DNA from: Eledone cirrhosa
Lineage: Eukaryota; Mollusca; Cephalopoda; Octopoda; Eledonidae
Assembly (NCBI GenBank): GCA_964016885.1
Contig: OZ024744.1
Location: 22,221,298 to 22,285,297, forward strand
Reading direction: 5' to 3'
DNA length: 64,000 nucleotides
Below are positions 14,096 through 27,432 of this stretch, piece by piece. The first letter of the stretch is position 1. Every line of letters starts with the position of its first letter. The notes under the pieces were generated by a model that was given only the letters and a program-made list of their open reading frames with translations, was not told the origin of the DNA and made no database searches. Made by a program: the position numbers and the translations under genes.

Positions 14096-17000
14096 GTTAG
14101 GTTGACATATATAACATAGAGTGAGATGTTGTCGTGGTTGTCAGTAAGGTTGACATAGATAACATAGAGTGAGATGTTGTCGTGGTGGTCAGTTAGGTTG
14201 ACATAGAAAACATAGGTGGGATGTTGTCGTGGTGGTCAGTTAGGTTGACATAGATAACATAGATGGGATGTTGTTGTGGTGGTCAGTTAGGTTGACATAG
14301 ATAACATAGAGTGAGATGTTGTCGTGGTGGTCAGTTAGGTTGACATAGATAACATAGAGTGAGATATTGTCGTGGTGGTCAGTTAGGTTGACATAGATAA
14401 CATAGGTGGCATGTTGTCGTGGTGGTCAGTTAGGTTTACATAGATAACATAGAGTGATATGTTGTCGTGGTGGTCAGTTAGGTTGACATAGATAACATAG
14501 GTGAGATGTTGTCGTGGTGGTCAGTTAGGTTGACATAGATAATATAGAGTGAGATGTTGTCGTGGTGGTCAGTTAGGTTGACACAGATAACATAGGTGGG
14601 ATGTTGTCGTGGTCAGTTAGGTTCACATAGATAACATAGGTGGGATGTTGTCGTGGTCAGTTAGGGTGACATAGATAACATAGGTGGGATGTTGTCGTGG
14701 TGGTCAGTTAGGTTGACATAGATAACATAGGTGGTATGTTGTCGTGGTCAGTTAGGTTGACATAGATAACATAGAGTGAGATGTTGTCGTGGTGGTCAGT
14801 TAGGTTGACATAGATAACATAGGTGGGATGTTGTCGTGTTGGTCAGTTATGTTGACATAGATAACATAGAGTGAGATGGTGACGTGGTGGTCAGTTAGGT
14901 TGACATAGTTAACATAGGTGAGATGTTGTCGTGGTGGTCAGTTAGGTTGACATAGATAACATAGAGTGAGATGTTGTCGTGGTGGTCAGTTAGGTTGACA
15001 TAGATAACATATGTGGGTTGTTGTCGTGGTCAGTTAGGTTGACATAGATAACATAGGTGGGATGTTGTCGTGGTGGTCAGTTAGGTTGACATAGATAACA
15101 TAGGTGGGATGTTGTCGTGGTCAGTTAGGTTGACATATATAACATAGAGTGAGATGTTGTCGTGGTTGTCAGTAAGGTTGACATAGATAACATAGAGTGA
15201 GATGTTGTCGTGGTGGTCAGTTAGGTTGACATAGAAAACATAGGTGGGATGTTGTCGTGGTGGTCAGTTAGGTTGACATAGATAACATAGATGGGATGTT
15301 GTCGTGGTGGTCAGTTAGGTTGACATAGATAACATAGAGTGAGATGTTGTCGTGGTGGTCAGTTAGGTTGAAATAGATAACATAGAGTGAGATATTGTCG
15401 TGGTGGTCAGTTAGGTTGACATAGATAACATAGGTGGCATGTTGTCGTGGTGGTCAGTTAGGTTTACATAGATAACATAGAGCGATATGTTGTCGTGGTG
15501 GTCAGTTAGGTTGACATAGATAACATAGGTGGGATGTTGTCGTGGTGGTCAGTTATGTTGACATAGATAACATAGAGTGAGATGGTGACGTGGTGGTCAG
15601 TTAGGTTGACATAGTTAACATAGGTGAGATGTTGTCGTGGTGGTCAGTTAGGTTGACATAGATAACATAGAGTGAGATGTTGTCGTGGTGGTCAGTTAGG
15701 TTGACATAGATAACATATGTGGGATGTTGTCGTGGTCAGTTAGGTTGACATAGATAACATAGGTGGGATGTTGTCGTGGTGGTCAGTTAGGTTGACATAG
15801 ATAACATAGGTGGGATGTTGTCGTGGTCAGTTAGGTTGACATATATAACATAGAGTGAGATGTTGTCGTGGTTGTCAGTAAGGTTGACATAGATAACATA
15901 GAGTGAGATGTTGTCGTGGTGGTCAGTTAGGTTGACATAGAAAACATAGGTGGGATGTTGTCGTGGTGGTCAGTTAGGTTGACATAGATAACATAGATGG
16001 GATGTTGTCGTGGTGGTCAGTTAGGTTGACATAGATAACATAGAGTGAGATGTTGTCGTGGTGGTCAGTTAGGTTGACATAGATAACATAGAGTGAGATA
16101 TTGTCGTGGTGGTCAGTTAGGTTGACATAGATAACATAGGTGGCATGTTGTCGTGGTGGTCAGTTAGGTTTACATAGATAACATAGAGTGATATGTTGTC
16201 GTGGTGGTCAGTTAGGTTGACATAGATAACATAGGTGAGATGTTGTCGTGGTGGTCAGTTAGGTTGACATAGATAATATAGAGTGAGATGTTGTCGTGGT
16301 GGTCAGTTAGGTTGACACAGATAACATAGGTGGGATGTTGTCGTGGTCAGTTAGGTTCACATAGATAACATAGGTGGGATGTTGTCGTGGTCAGTTAGGG
16401 TGACATAGATAACATAGGTGGGATGTTGTCGTGGTGGTCAGTTAGGTTGACATAGATAACATAGGTGGTATGTTGTCGTGGTCAGTTAGGTTGACATAGA
16501 TAACATAGAGTGAGATGTTGTCGTGGTGGTCAGTTAGGTTGACATAGATAACATAGGTGGGATGTTGTCGTGTTGGTCAGTTATGTTGACATAGATAACA
16601 TAGAGTGAGATGGTGACGTGGTGGTCAGTTAGGTTGACATAGTTAACATAGGTGAGATGTTGTCGTGGTGGTCAGTTAGGTTGACATAGATAACATAGAG
16701 TGAGATGTTGTCGTGGTGGTCAGTTAGGTTGACATAGATAACATATGTGGGATGTTGTCGTGGTCAGTTAGGTTGACATAGATAACATAGGTGGGATGTT
16801 GTCGTGGTGGTCAGTTAGGTTGACATAGATAACATAGGTGGGATGTTGTCGTGGTCAGTTAGGTTGACATATATAACATAGAGTGAGATGTTGTCGTGGT
16901 TGTCAGTAAGGTTGACATAGATAACATAGAGTGAGATGTTGTCGTGGTGGTCAGTTAGGTTGACATAGAAAACATAGGTGGGATGTTGTCGTGGTGGTCA

Positions 17001-17287
17001 GTTAGGTTGACATAGATAACATAAATGGGATGTTGTCGTGGTGGTCAGTTAGGTTGACATAGATAACATAGAGTGAGATGTTGTCGTGGTGGTCAGTTAG
17101 GTTGAAATAGATAACATAGAGTGAGATATTGTCGTGGTGGTCAGTTAGGTTGACATAGATAACATAGGTGGCATGTTGTCGTGGTGGTCAGTTAGGTTTA
17201 CATAGATAACATAGAGTGATATGTTGTCGTGGTGGTCAGTTAGGTTGACATAGATAACATAGGTGGGATGTTGTCGTGGTGGTCAGT
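14030..17287 (+). repeat. 1,734-bp-spaced duplication in domain I
   Basis: A stretch of about 1,520 bp (14,030-15,553) recurs at 15,764-17,287 with offset 1,734. Markers are GACACAG (14,580/16,314), GTGTTGG (14,835/16,569), TTGAAATAGAT (15,370/17,104) and CATATGTGGG (15,008/16,742, with another at 15,715). The last gives inner spacings of 707 and 1,027 that sum to 1,734, so an internal partial copy is nested inside. A further link at 937 bp joins 13,643 to 14,580. The right end breaks at TTATGTTG against TTAGGTTG. Confidence 0.8.
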
Positions 17288-18443
17288 TAGGTTGACATAG
17301 TTAACATAGGTGGGATGTTGTCGTGGTGGTCAGTTAGGTTGACATAGATAACATAGGTGGGATGTTGTCGTGGTGGTCAGTTAGGTTGACATAGATAACA
17401 TAGAGTCAGATGTTGTCGTGGTGGTCAGTTAGGTTGACATAGATAACATAGAGTGAGATGCTGTCGTGGTGGTCAGTTAGGTTGACATAGATAACATAGG
17501 TGGGATGTTGTCGTGGTGGTCAGTTAGGTTGACATAGATAACATAGAGTGGGATGTAGTCGTTGTGGTCAGTTAGGTTGACATAGATAACATAGAGTGAG
17601 ATGTTGTCATGGTGGTCAGTTAGGTTGACATAGATAACATAGGTGGGATGTTGTCGTGGTGGTCAGTTAGGTTGACATAGATAACATAGATGGGATGTTG
17701 TCGTGGTCAGTTAGTTTGACATAGATAACATAGAGTGAGATGTTGTCGTGGTGGTCAGTTAGGTTGACATAGATAACATAGGTGGGATGTTGTCGTGGTG
17801 GTCAGTTAGGTTGACATAGATAACATAGGTGGGATGTTGTCGTGGTCAGTTAGGTTGACATAGATAACATAGGTGGGATGTTGTCGTGGTGGTCAGTTAG
17901 GTTGACATAGATAACATAGGTGGGATGTTGTCGTGGTCAGTTAGGTTGACATATATAACATAGAGTGAGATGTTGTCGTGGTTGTCAGTTAGGTTGACAT
18001 AGATAACATAGAGTGAGATGTTGTCGTGGTGGACAGTTAGGTTGACATAGAAAACATAGGTGGGATGTTGTCGTGGTGGTCAGTTAGGTTGACATAGATA
18101 ACATAGGTGGGATGTTGTCGTGGTGGTCAGTTAGGTTGACATAGATAACATAGAGTGAGATGTTGTCGTGGTGGTCAGTTAGGTTGACATAGATAACATA
18201 GAGTGAGATATTGTCGTGGTGGTCAGTTAGGTTGACATAGATAACATAGGTGGGATGTAGTCGTGGTGGTCAGTTAGGTTGACATAGTTAACATAGGTGG
18301 GATGTTGTCGTGGTGGTCAGTTAGGTTGACATAGATAACAAAGGTGGGATGTTGTCGTGGTCAGTTAGTTTGACATAGATAACATAGAGTGAGATGTTGT
18401 CGTGGTGGTCAGTTAGGTTGACATAGATAACATAGAGTGAGAT
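17287..18443 (+). repeat. End of domain I, mixed segment
   Basis: The first 400 bp (17,287-17,680) matches 2,286-2,680 at offset 15,001, including TAGTTAACAT, AGAGTCAGAT and GTTGTCATGG. The rest is a run of near-consensus 44-48 bp monomers with a TAGAAAACAT unit and a TAGTTAACAT unit (about 18,290), the last domain I markers in the window. It ends with a 48 bp monomer at 18,396-18,443. The next base begins the first domain II type monomer, with no non-repeat sequence at the switch. Confidence 0.75.
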
Positions 18444-19197
18444 GTTGTCGTGGTGGTCTTTTAGGTTGACATAGATAACATAGGTGGGATGTTGTCGTGG
18501 TGGTCAGTTAGGTTGACATAGATAACATAGGTGAGATGTTGTCGTGGTGGTCAGTTAGGTTGACATAGATAACATAGAGTGAGATGTTGTCGTGGTGGTC
18601 AGTTAGGTTGACATAGATAACATAGGTGGGATGTTGTCGTGGTGGTCAGTTAGGTTGACATAGATAACATTGGTGAGATGTTGTCGTGGTGGTCAGTTAG
18701 GTTGACATAGATAACATTGGTGAGATGTTGTCGTGGTGGTCAGTTAGGTTGACACAGATAACATAGGTGGGATGTTGTCGGGGTGGTCAGTTAGGTTGAC
18801 ATAGATAACATAGAGTGAGATGTTGTCGTGGTGGTCAGGTAGGTTGACATAGATAACATAGGTGGGATGTTGTTGTGGTGGCCAGTTAGGTTGACATAGA
18901 TAACATTGGTGTGATGTTGTAGTGGTGGTCAGTTAGGTTGACATAGATAACATTTGTGAGATGTTGTCGTGGTGGTCAGTTAGGTTGACACAGATAACAT
19001 AGGTGGGATGTTGGGGTGGTGGTCAGTTAGGTTGACATAGATAACATAGAGTGAGATGTTTTCGTGGTGGTCAGTTAGGTTGACATAGATAACATAGAGT
19101 GAGATGTTGTCGTGGTGGTCAGTTAGGTTGACATAGATAACATAGGTGGGATGTTGTCGTGGTCAGTTAGGTTGACATAGATAACATAGAGTGAGAT
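18444..19197 (+). repeat. HOR copy C0, partial (M9-M24)
   Basis: The first domain II material begins at M9 (GGTCTTTTAGG) and runs in unbroken order to M24. Its length, 754 bp, equals the canonical M9-M24 length exactly. M17 has GGTCAGGTAGG, M18 GTTGTTGTGGTGGCCAG, M19 GTTGTAGTGG with CATTTGTGAG, M21 GTTGGGGTGG and M22 GTTTTCGTGG. M1-M8 are missing, replaced by domain I monomers, so this is the left truncation of the HOR array or an exchange junction. Confidence 0.88.
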
Positions 19198-20613
19198 GTT
19201 GTCGTCGTGGTCAGTTAGGCTGACATAGAGAGCATAGAGTGAGATGTTGTTGTGGTCAGTTAGGTTGACGTAGATAACATAGAGTGAGATGTTGTCGTGG
19301 TGGTCAGTTTGGTTGACATAGATAACATAGGTGGGATGTTGTCGTGGTGGTCAGTTACGTTGACATAGATAACATAGGTGAGATGTTGTCGTGGTGGTCA
19401 GTTAGGTTGACATAGATAAAATAGAGTGAGATGTTGTCGTTGTGGTCAGTTAGGTTGCCATAGATAACAAAGAGTAAGATGTTGTCGTGGTGGTCAGATA
19501 GCTGGACATAGATAACATAGGTGGGATGTTGTCGTGGTGGTCAGTTAGGTTTACATAGATAACATAGAGTGAGATGTTGTCGTGGTGGTCTTTTAAGTTG
19601 ACATAGATAACATAGGTGGGATGTTGTCGTGGTGGTCAGTTAGGTTGACATAGATAACATAGGTGAGATGTTGTCGTGGTGGTCAGTTAGGTTGACATAG
19701 ATAACATAGGTGGGATGTTGTCGTGGTGGTCAGTTAGGTTGACATAGATAACATTGGTGAGATGTTGTCGTTGTGGTCAGTTAGGTTGCCATAGATAACA
19801 AAGAGTAAGATGTTGTCGTGGTGGTCAGATAGCTGGACATAGATAACATAGGTGGGATGTTGTCGTGGTGGTCAGTTAGGTTGACATAGATAATATTGGT
19901 GAGATGTTGTCGTTGTGGTCAGTTAGGTTGCCATAGATAACAAAGAGTAAGATGTTGTCGTGGTGGTCAGATAGCTGGACATAGATAACATAGGTGGGAT
20001 GTTGTCGTGGTGGTCAGTTAGGTTTACATAGATAACATAGAGTGAGATGTTGTCGTGGTGGTCTTTTAGGTTGACATAGATAACATAGGTGGGATGTTGT
20101 CGTGGTGGTCAGTTAGGTTGACATAGATAACATAGGTGAGATGTTGTCGTGGTGGTCAGTTAGGTTGACATAGATAACATAGAGTGAGATGTTGTCGTGG
20201 TGGTCAGTTAGGTTGACATAGATAACATAGGTGGGATGTTGTCGTGGTGGTCAGTTAGGTTGACATAGATAACATTGGTGAGATGTTGTCGTGGTGGTCA
20301 GTTAGGTTGACATAGATAACATTGGTGAGATGTTGTCGTGGTGGTCAGTTAGGTTGACATAGATAACTTTTGTGAGATGTTGTCGTGGTGGTCAGTTAGG
20401 TTGACACAGATAACATAGGTGGGATGTTGGGGTGGTGGTCAGTTAGGTTGACATAGATAACATAGAGTGAGATGTTTTCGTGGTGGTCAGTTAGGTTGAC
20501 ATAGATAACATAGAGTGAGATGTTGTCGTGGTGGTCAGTTAGGTTGACATAGATAACATAGGTGGGATGTTGTCGTGGTCAGTTAGGTTGACATAGATAA
20601 CATAGAGTGAGAT
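19198..20613 (+). repeat. HOR copy C1, 1,416 bp
   Basis: M1-M10 are followed by re-iterations of M6-M7 (TTGCCATAGATAACAAAG, then GATAGCTGGACAT), which occur three times in this copy. After the third, M8-M14 follow, then a unit ending AACTTTTGTGAGAT, M20 and M21-M24. M15-M18 are absent. A private AAAATAGAG unit near 19,418 recurs at 27,637 (offset 8,219), showing that this copy was re-used later in the array. Confidence 0.75.
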
Positions 20614-23399
20614 GTTGTCGTCGTGGTCAGTTAGGCTGATATAGAGAGCATAGAGTGAGATGTTGTTGTGGTCAGTTAGGTTGACATAGATAACATAGAG
20701 TGAGATGTTGTCGTGGTGGTCAGTTTGGTTGACATGGATAACATAGGTGGGATGTTGTCGTGGTGGTCAGTTGCGTTGACATAGATAACATAGGTGAGAT
20801 GTTGTCGTGGTGGTCAGTTAGGTTGACATAGATAACATAGAGTGAGATGTTGTCGTTGTGGTCAGTTAGGTTGCCATAGATAACAAAGAGTAAGATGTTG
20901 TCGTGGTGGTCAGATAGCTGGACATAGATAACATAGGTGGGATGTTGTCGTGGTGGTCAGTTAGGTTTACATAGATAACATAGAGTGAGATGTTGTCGTG
21001 GTGGTCTTTTAGGTTGACATAGATAACATAGGTGGGATGTTGTCGTGGTGGTCAGTTAGGTTGACATAGATAACATAGGTGAGATGTTGTCGTGGTGGTC
21101 AGTTAGGTTGACATAGATAACATAGGTGGGATGTTGTCGTGGTGGTCAGTTAGGTTGACATAGATAACATTGGTGAGATGTTGTCGTTGTGGTCAGTTAG
21201 GTTGCCATAGATAACAAAGAGTAAGATGTTGTCGTGGTGGTCAGATAGCTGGACATAGATAATATAGGTGGGATGTTGTCGTGGTGGTCAGTTAGGTTTA
21301 CATAGATAACATAGAGTGAGATGTTGTCGTGGTGGTCTTTTAGGTTGACATAGATAACATAGGTGGGATGTTGTCGTGGTGGTCAGTTAGGTTGACATAG
21401 ATAACATAGGTGAGATGTTGTCGTGGTGGTCAGTTAGGTTGACATAGATAACATAGAGTGAGATGTTGTCGTGGTGGTCAGTTAGGTTGGCATAGATAAC
21501 ATAGAGTGAGATGTTGTCGTGGTGGTCAGGTAGGTTGACATAGATAACATATGTGGGATGCTGTTGTGGTGGCCAGTTAGGTTGACATAGATAACATTGG
21601 TGTGATGTTGTAGTGGTGGTCAGTTAGGTTGACATAGATAACATTTGTGAGATGTTGTCGTGGTGGTCAGTTAGGTTGACACAGATAACATAGGTGGGAT
21701 GTTGGGGTGGTGGTCAGTTAGGTTGACATAGATAACATAGAGTGAGATGTTTTTGTGGTGGTCAGTTAGGTTGACATAGATAACATAGAGTGAGATGTTG
21801 TCGTGGTGGTCAGTTAGGTTGACATAGATAACATAGGTGGGATGTTGTCGTGGTCAGTTAGGTTGACATAGATAACAAAGAGTGAGATGTTGTCGTGGTG
21901 GTCATTTAGGTTGACATAGATAACATAGGTGGGATGTTGTCGTGGTGGTCAGTTAGGTTGACATAGATAACATAGGTGAGATGTTGTCGTGGTGGTCAGT
22001 TAGGTTGACATAGATAACATAGAGTGAGATGTTGTCGTGGTGGTCAGTTAGGTTGACATAGATAACATAGGTGGGATGTTGTCGTGGTGGTCAGTTAGGT
22101 TGACATAGATAACATTGGTGAGATGTTGTCGTGGTGGTCAGTTAGGTTGACATAGATAACATTGGTGAGATGTTGTCGTGGTGGTCAGTTAGGTTGACAC
22201 AGATAACATAGGTGGGATGTTGTCGGGGTGGTCAGTTAGGTTGACATAGATGACATAGAGTGAGATGTTGTCGTGGTGGTCAGGTAGGTTGACATAGATA
22301 ACATAGGTGGGATGTTGTTGTGGTGGCCAGTTAGGTTGACATAGATAACATTGGTGTGATGTTGTTGTGGTGGTCAGTTAGGTTGACATAGATAACATTT
22401 GTGAGATGTTGTCGTGGTGGTCAGTTATGTTGACACAGATAACATAGGTGGGATGTTGGGGTGGTGGTCAGTTAGGTTGACATAGATAACATAGAGTGAG
22501 ATGTTTTCGTGGTGGTCAGTTAGGTTGACATAGATAACATAGAGTGAGATGTTGTCGTGGTGGTCAGTTAGGTTGACATAGATAACATAGGTGGGATGTT
22601 GTCGTGGTGGTCAGTTAGGTTGACATAGATAACATAGAGTGAGATGTTGTCGTGGTGGTCTTTTAGGTTGACATAGATAACATAGGTGGGATGTTGTCGT
22701 GGTGGTCAGTTAGGTTGACATAGATAACATAGGTGAGATGTTGTCGTGGTGGTCAGTTAGGTTGACATAGATAACATAGAGTGAGATGTTGTCGTGGTGG
22801 TCAGTTAGGTTGACATAGATAACATAGGTGGGATGTTGTCGTGGTGGTCAGTTAGGTTGACATAGATAACATTGGTGAGATGTTGTCGTGGTGGTCAGTT
22901 AGGTTGACATATATAAAATTGGTGAGATGTTGTCGTGGTGGTCAATTAGGTTGACACAGATAACATAGGTGGGATGTTGTCGGGGTGGTCAGTTAGGTTG
23001 ACATAGATAACATAGAGTGAGATGTTGTCGTGGTGGTCAGGTAGGTTGACATAGATAACATAGGTGGGATGTTGTTGTGGTGGTCAGTTAGGTTGACATA
23101 GATAACATTGGTGTGATGTTGTAGTGGTGGTCAGTTAGGTTGACATAGATAACATTTGTGAGATGTTGTCGTGGTGGTCAGTTAGATTGACACAGATAAC
23201 ATAGGTGGGATGTTGGGGTGGTGGTCAGTTAGGTTGACATAGATAACATAGAGTGAGATGTTTTCGTGGTGGTCAGTTAGGTTGACATAGATAACATAGA
23301 GTGAGATGTTGTCGTGGTGGTCAGTTAGGTTGACATAGATAACATAGGTGGGATGTTGTCGTGGTCAGTTAGGTTGACATAGATAACATAGAGTGAGAT
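20614..23399 (+). repeat. HOR copy C2, 2,786 bp
   Basis: A rearranged multi-HOR segment. M1 here reads GCTGATATAGAGAGCAT and M3 has GACATGGATAAC. It contains the M6-M7 block twice, then M8-M11, M17-M24, a unit with GGTCATTTAGG (21,901), and M10-M24 again. The variant TATATAAAATTGG lies at 22,909. The same layout and length recur in C6 (31,427-34,212) at offset 10,813, and its right part is duplicated at +3,212. Confidence 0.75.
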
Positions 23400-24220
23400 G
23401 TTGTCGTCGTTGTCAGTTAGGCTGACATAGAGAGCATAGAGTGAGATGTTGTTGTGGTCAGTTAGGTTGACATAGATAACATAGAGTGAGATGTTGTCGT
23501 GGTGGTCAGTTTGGTTGACATAGATAACATAGGTGGGATGTTGTCATGGTGGTCAGTTACGTTGACATAGATAACATAGGTGAGATGTTGTCGTGGTGGT
23601 CAGTTAGGTTGACATAGATAACATAGAGTGAGATGTTGTCGTTGTGGTCAGTTAGGTTGCCATAGATAACAAAGAGTAAGATATTGTCGTGGAGGTCAGA
23701 TAGCTGGACATAGATAACATAGGTGGGATGTTGTCGTGGTGGTCAGTTAGGTTTACATAGATAACATAGAGTGAGATGTTGTCGTGGTGGTCTTTTAGCT
23801 TGACATAGATAACATAGGTGGGATGTTGTCGTGGTGGTCAGTTAGGTTGACATAGATAACATAGGTGAGATGTTGTCGTGGTGGTCAGTTAGGTTGACAT
23901 AGATAACATAGAGTGAGATGTTGTCGTGGTGGTCAGTTAGGTTGACATAGATAACATAGGTGGGATGTTGTCGTGGTGGTCAGTTAGGTTGACATAGATA
24001 ACATTGGTGAGATGTTGTCGTGGTGGTCAGTTAGGTTGACATAGATAACATTGGTGAGATGTTGTCGTGGTGGTCAGTTAGGTTGACACAGATAACATAG
24101 GTGGGATGTTGTCGGGGTGGTCAGTTAGGTTGACATAGATAACATAGAGTGAGATGTTGTCGTGGTGGTCAGGTAGGTTGACATAGATAACATAGGTGGG
24201 ATGTTGTTGTGGTGGTCAGT
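21110..24220 (+). repeat. 3,212-bp segment, copy 1
   Basis: This 3.1 kb block recurs at about 24,322-27,432 (offset 3,212) and at about 31,923-35,033 (offset 10,813). Diagnostic variants common to all three are GGTCATTTAGG (21,901/25,113/32,714), TATATAAAATTGG (22,909/26,121/33,722) and the M1 marker (23,421/26,633/34,234). The block starts in mid-HOR, near an M12/M13 boundary, and ends in M18. The unit of duplication is therefore not a whole number of HORs, as expected from out-of-register exchange. Confidence 0.88.
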
Positions 24221-26611
24221 TAGATTGACACAGATAACATAGGTGGGATGTTGGGGTGGTGGTCAGTTAGGTTGACATAGATAACATAGAGTGAGATGTT
24301 GTCGTGGTGGTCTTTTAGCTTGACATAGATAACATAGGTGGGATGTTGTCGTGGTGGTCAGTTAGGTTGACATAGATAACATTGGTGAGATGTTGTCGTT
24401 GTGGTCAGTTAGGTTGCCATAGATAACAAAGAGTAAGATGTTGTCGTGGTGGTCAGATAGCTGGACATAGATAATATAGGTGGGATGTTGTCGTGGTGGT
24501 CAGTTAGGTTTACATAGATAACATAGAGTGAGATGTTGTCGTGGTGGTCTTTTAGGTTGACATAGATAACATAGGTGGGATGTTGTCGTGGTGGTCAGTT
24601 AGGTTGACATAGATAACATAGGTGAGATGTTGTCGTGGTGGTCAGTTAGGTTGACATAGATAACATAGAGTGAGATGTTGTCGTGGTGGTCAGTTAGGTT
24701 GACATAGATAACATAGAGTGAGATGTTGTCGTGGTGGTCAGGTAGGTTGACATAGATAACATATGTGGGATGCTGTTGTGGTGGCCAGTTAGGTTGACAT
24801 AGATAACATTGGTGTGATGTTGTAGTGGTGGTCAGTTAGGTTGACATAGATAACATTTGTGAGATGTTGTCGTGGTGGTCAGTTAGGTTGACACAGATAA
24901 CATAGGTGGGATGTTGGGGTGGTGGTCATTTAGGTTGACATAGATAACATAGAGTGAGATGTTTTTGTGGTGGTCAGTTAGGTTGACATAGATAACATAG
25001 AGTGAGATGTTGTCGTGGTGGTCAGTTAGGTTGACATAGATAACATAGGTGGGATGTTGTCGTGGTCAGTTAGGTTGACATAGATAACAAAGAGTGAGAT
25101 GTTGTCGTGGTGGTCATTTAGGTTGACATAGATAACATAGGTGGGATGTTGTCGTGGTGGTCAGTTAGGTTGACATAGATAACATAGGTGAGATGTTGTC
25201 GTGGTGGTCAGTTAGGTTGACATAGATAACATAGAGTGAGATGTTGTCGTGGTGGTCAGTTAGGTTGACATAGATAACATAGGTGGGATGTTGTCGTGGT
25301 GGTCAGTTAGGTTGACATAGATAACATTGGTGAGATGTTGTCGTGGTGGTCAGTTAGGTTGACATAGATAACATTGGTGAGATGTTGTCGTGGTGGTCAG
25401 TTAGGTTGACACAGATAACATAGGTGGGATGTTGTCGGGGTGGTCAGTTAGGTTGACATAGATGACATAGAGTGAGATGTTGTCGTGGTGGTCAGGTAGG
25501 TTGACATAGATAACATAGGTGGGATGTTGTTGTGGTGGCCAGTTAGGTTGACATAGATAACATTGGTGTGATGTTGTTGTGGTGGTCAGTTAGGTTGACA
25601 TAGATAACATTTGTGAGATGTTGTCGTGGTGGTCAGTTATGTTGACACAGATAACATAGGTGGGATGTTGGGGTGGTGGTCAGTTAGGTTGACATAGATA
25701 ACATAGAGTGAGATGTTTTCGTGGTGGTCAGTTAGGTTGACATAGATAACATAGAGTGAGATGTTGTCGTGGTGGTCAGTTAGGTTGACATAGATAACAT
25801 AGGTGGGATGTTGTCGTGGTGGTCAGTTAGGTTGACATAGATAACATAGAGTGAGATGTTGTCGTGGTGGTCTTTTAGGTTGACATAGATAACATAGGTG
25901 GGATGTTGTCGTGGTGGTCAGTTAGGTTGACATAGATAACATAGGTGAGATGTTGTCGTGGTGGTCAGTTAGGTTGACATAGATAACATAGAGTGAGATG
26001 TTGTCGTGGTGGTCAGTTAGGTTGACATAGATAACATAGGTGGGATGTTGTCGTGGTGGTCAGTTAGGTTGACATAGATAACATTGGTGAGATGTTGTCG
26101 TGGTGGTCAGTTAGGTTGACATATATAAAATTGGTGAGATGTTGTCGTGGTGGTCAATTAGGTTGACACAGATAACATAGGTGGGATGTTGTCGGGGTGG
26201 TCAGTTAGGTTGACATAGATAACATAGAGTGAGATGTTGTCGTGGTGGTCAGGTAGGTTGACATAGATAACATAGGTGGGATGTTGTTGTGGTGGTCAGT
26301 TAGGTTGACATAGATAACATTGGTGTGATGTTGTAGTGGTGGTCAGTTAGGTTGACATAGATAACATTTGTGAGATGTTGTCGTGGTGGTCAGTTAGATT
26401 GACACAGATAACATAGGTGGGATGTTGGGGTGGTGGTCAGTTAGGTTGACATAGATAACATAGAGTGAGATGTTTTCGTGGTGGTCAGTTAGGTTGACAT
26501 AGATAACATAGAGTGAGATGTTGTCGTGGTGGTCAGTTAGGTTGACATAGATAACATAGGTGGGATGTTGTCGTGGTCAGTTAGGTTGACATAGATAACA
26601 TAGAGTGAGAT
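23400..26611 (+). repeat. HOR copy C3, 3,212 bp
   Basis: M1 here reads GTCGTCGTTGTCAG, shared only with the M1 at 26,612. M4 carries GTTGTCATGG (CpG changed to CpA) and M7 has GTGGAGGTCAG. After M17 comes a hybrid unit (head GTTGTTGTGG of M18, tail TTAGATTGACACAG of M20), then an M21 unit followed directly by M9 (TCTTTTAGCTTG). M10-M12 and M14-M16 order is broken before a second M6-M12 block. These joins mark the point where the second 3,212 bp copy begins (about 24,320). Confidence 0.75.
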
Positions 26612-27432
26612 GTTGTCGTCGTTGTCAGTTAGGCTGACATAGAGAGCATAGAGTGAGATGTTGTTGTGGTCAGTTAGGTTGACATAGATAACATAGAGTG
26701 AGATGTTGTCGTGGTGGTCAGTTTGGTTGACATAGATAACATAGGTGGGATGTTGTCATGGTGGTCAGTTACGTTGACATAGATAACATAGGTGAGATGT
26801 TGTCGTGGTGGTCAGTTAGGTTGACATAGATAACATAGAGTGAGATGTTGTCGTTGTGGTCAGTTAGGTTGCCATAGATAACAAAGAGTAAGATATTGTC
26901 GTGGAGGTCAGATAGCTGGACATAGATAACATAGGTGGGATGTTGTCGTGGTGGTCAGTTAGGTTTACATAGATAACATAGAGTGAGATGTTGTCGTGGT
27001 GGTCTTTTAGCTTGACATAGATAACATAGGTGGGATGTTGTCGTGGTGGTCAGTTAGGTTGACATAGATAACATAGGTGAGATGTTGTCGTGGTGGTCAG
27101 TTAGGTTGACATAGATAACATAGAGTGAGATGTTGTCGTGGTGGTCAGTTAGGTTGACATAGATAACATAGGTGGGATGTTGTCGTGGTGGTCAGTTAGG
27201 TTGACATAGATAACATTGGTGAGATGTTGTCGTGGTGGTCAGTTAGGTTGACATAGATAACATTGGTGAGATGTTGTCGTGGTGGTCAGTTAGGTTGACA
27301 CAGATAACATAGGTGGGATGTTGTCGGGGTGGTCAGTTAGGTTGACATAGATAACATAGAGTGAGATGTTGTCGTGGTGGTCAGGTAGGTTGACATAGAT
27401 AACATAGGTGGGATGTTGTTGTGGTGGTCAGT
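24322..27432 (+). repeat. 3,212-bp segment, copy 2
   Basis: Second copy of 21,110-24,220, nearly identical base for base. The only differences I noticed are single substitutions, such as TTAGGTTGG (21,489) against TTAGGTTGA and TCTTTTAGG against TCTTTTAGC. It ends within M18, after which the sequence continues into M19 joined to a GACGTAGAT unit of the C1 type at 27,486. Confidence 0.88.

Larger units (their letters stand above)
1..18443 (+). repeat. Domain I of the array
   Basis: This part carries variants absent or nearly absent from the rest: TAGTTAACAT (231, 557, 1262, 2299, 4182 and many later), TTTACATAGCTAACAT, TAGAAAACAT, TGGTGACGTGG, TTAGGGTGACAT, GGTTCACAT, CATACAGTGAG and GTCGTCGTGTTCAG. 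Short 44/45 bp monomers (CGTGGTCAG) are frequent. It lacks the markers of domain II: TCTTTTAGG, GATAGCTGGACAT, TTGCCATAG, GCTGACATAGAGAGCAT, CATTTGTGAG and GTTGGGGTGG. No single HOR tiles it as cleanly as in domain II. Similar segments recur at about 1.03-1.12 kb, about 22-24 monomers, which is close to the domain II unit. Some variants (GTTTACAT, GACACAGAT, GTCGGGG) occur in both domains, so they share ancestry. Confidence 0.85.
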
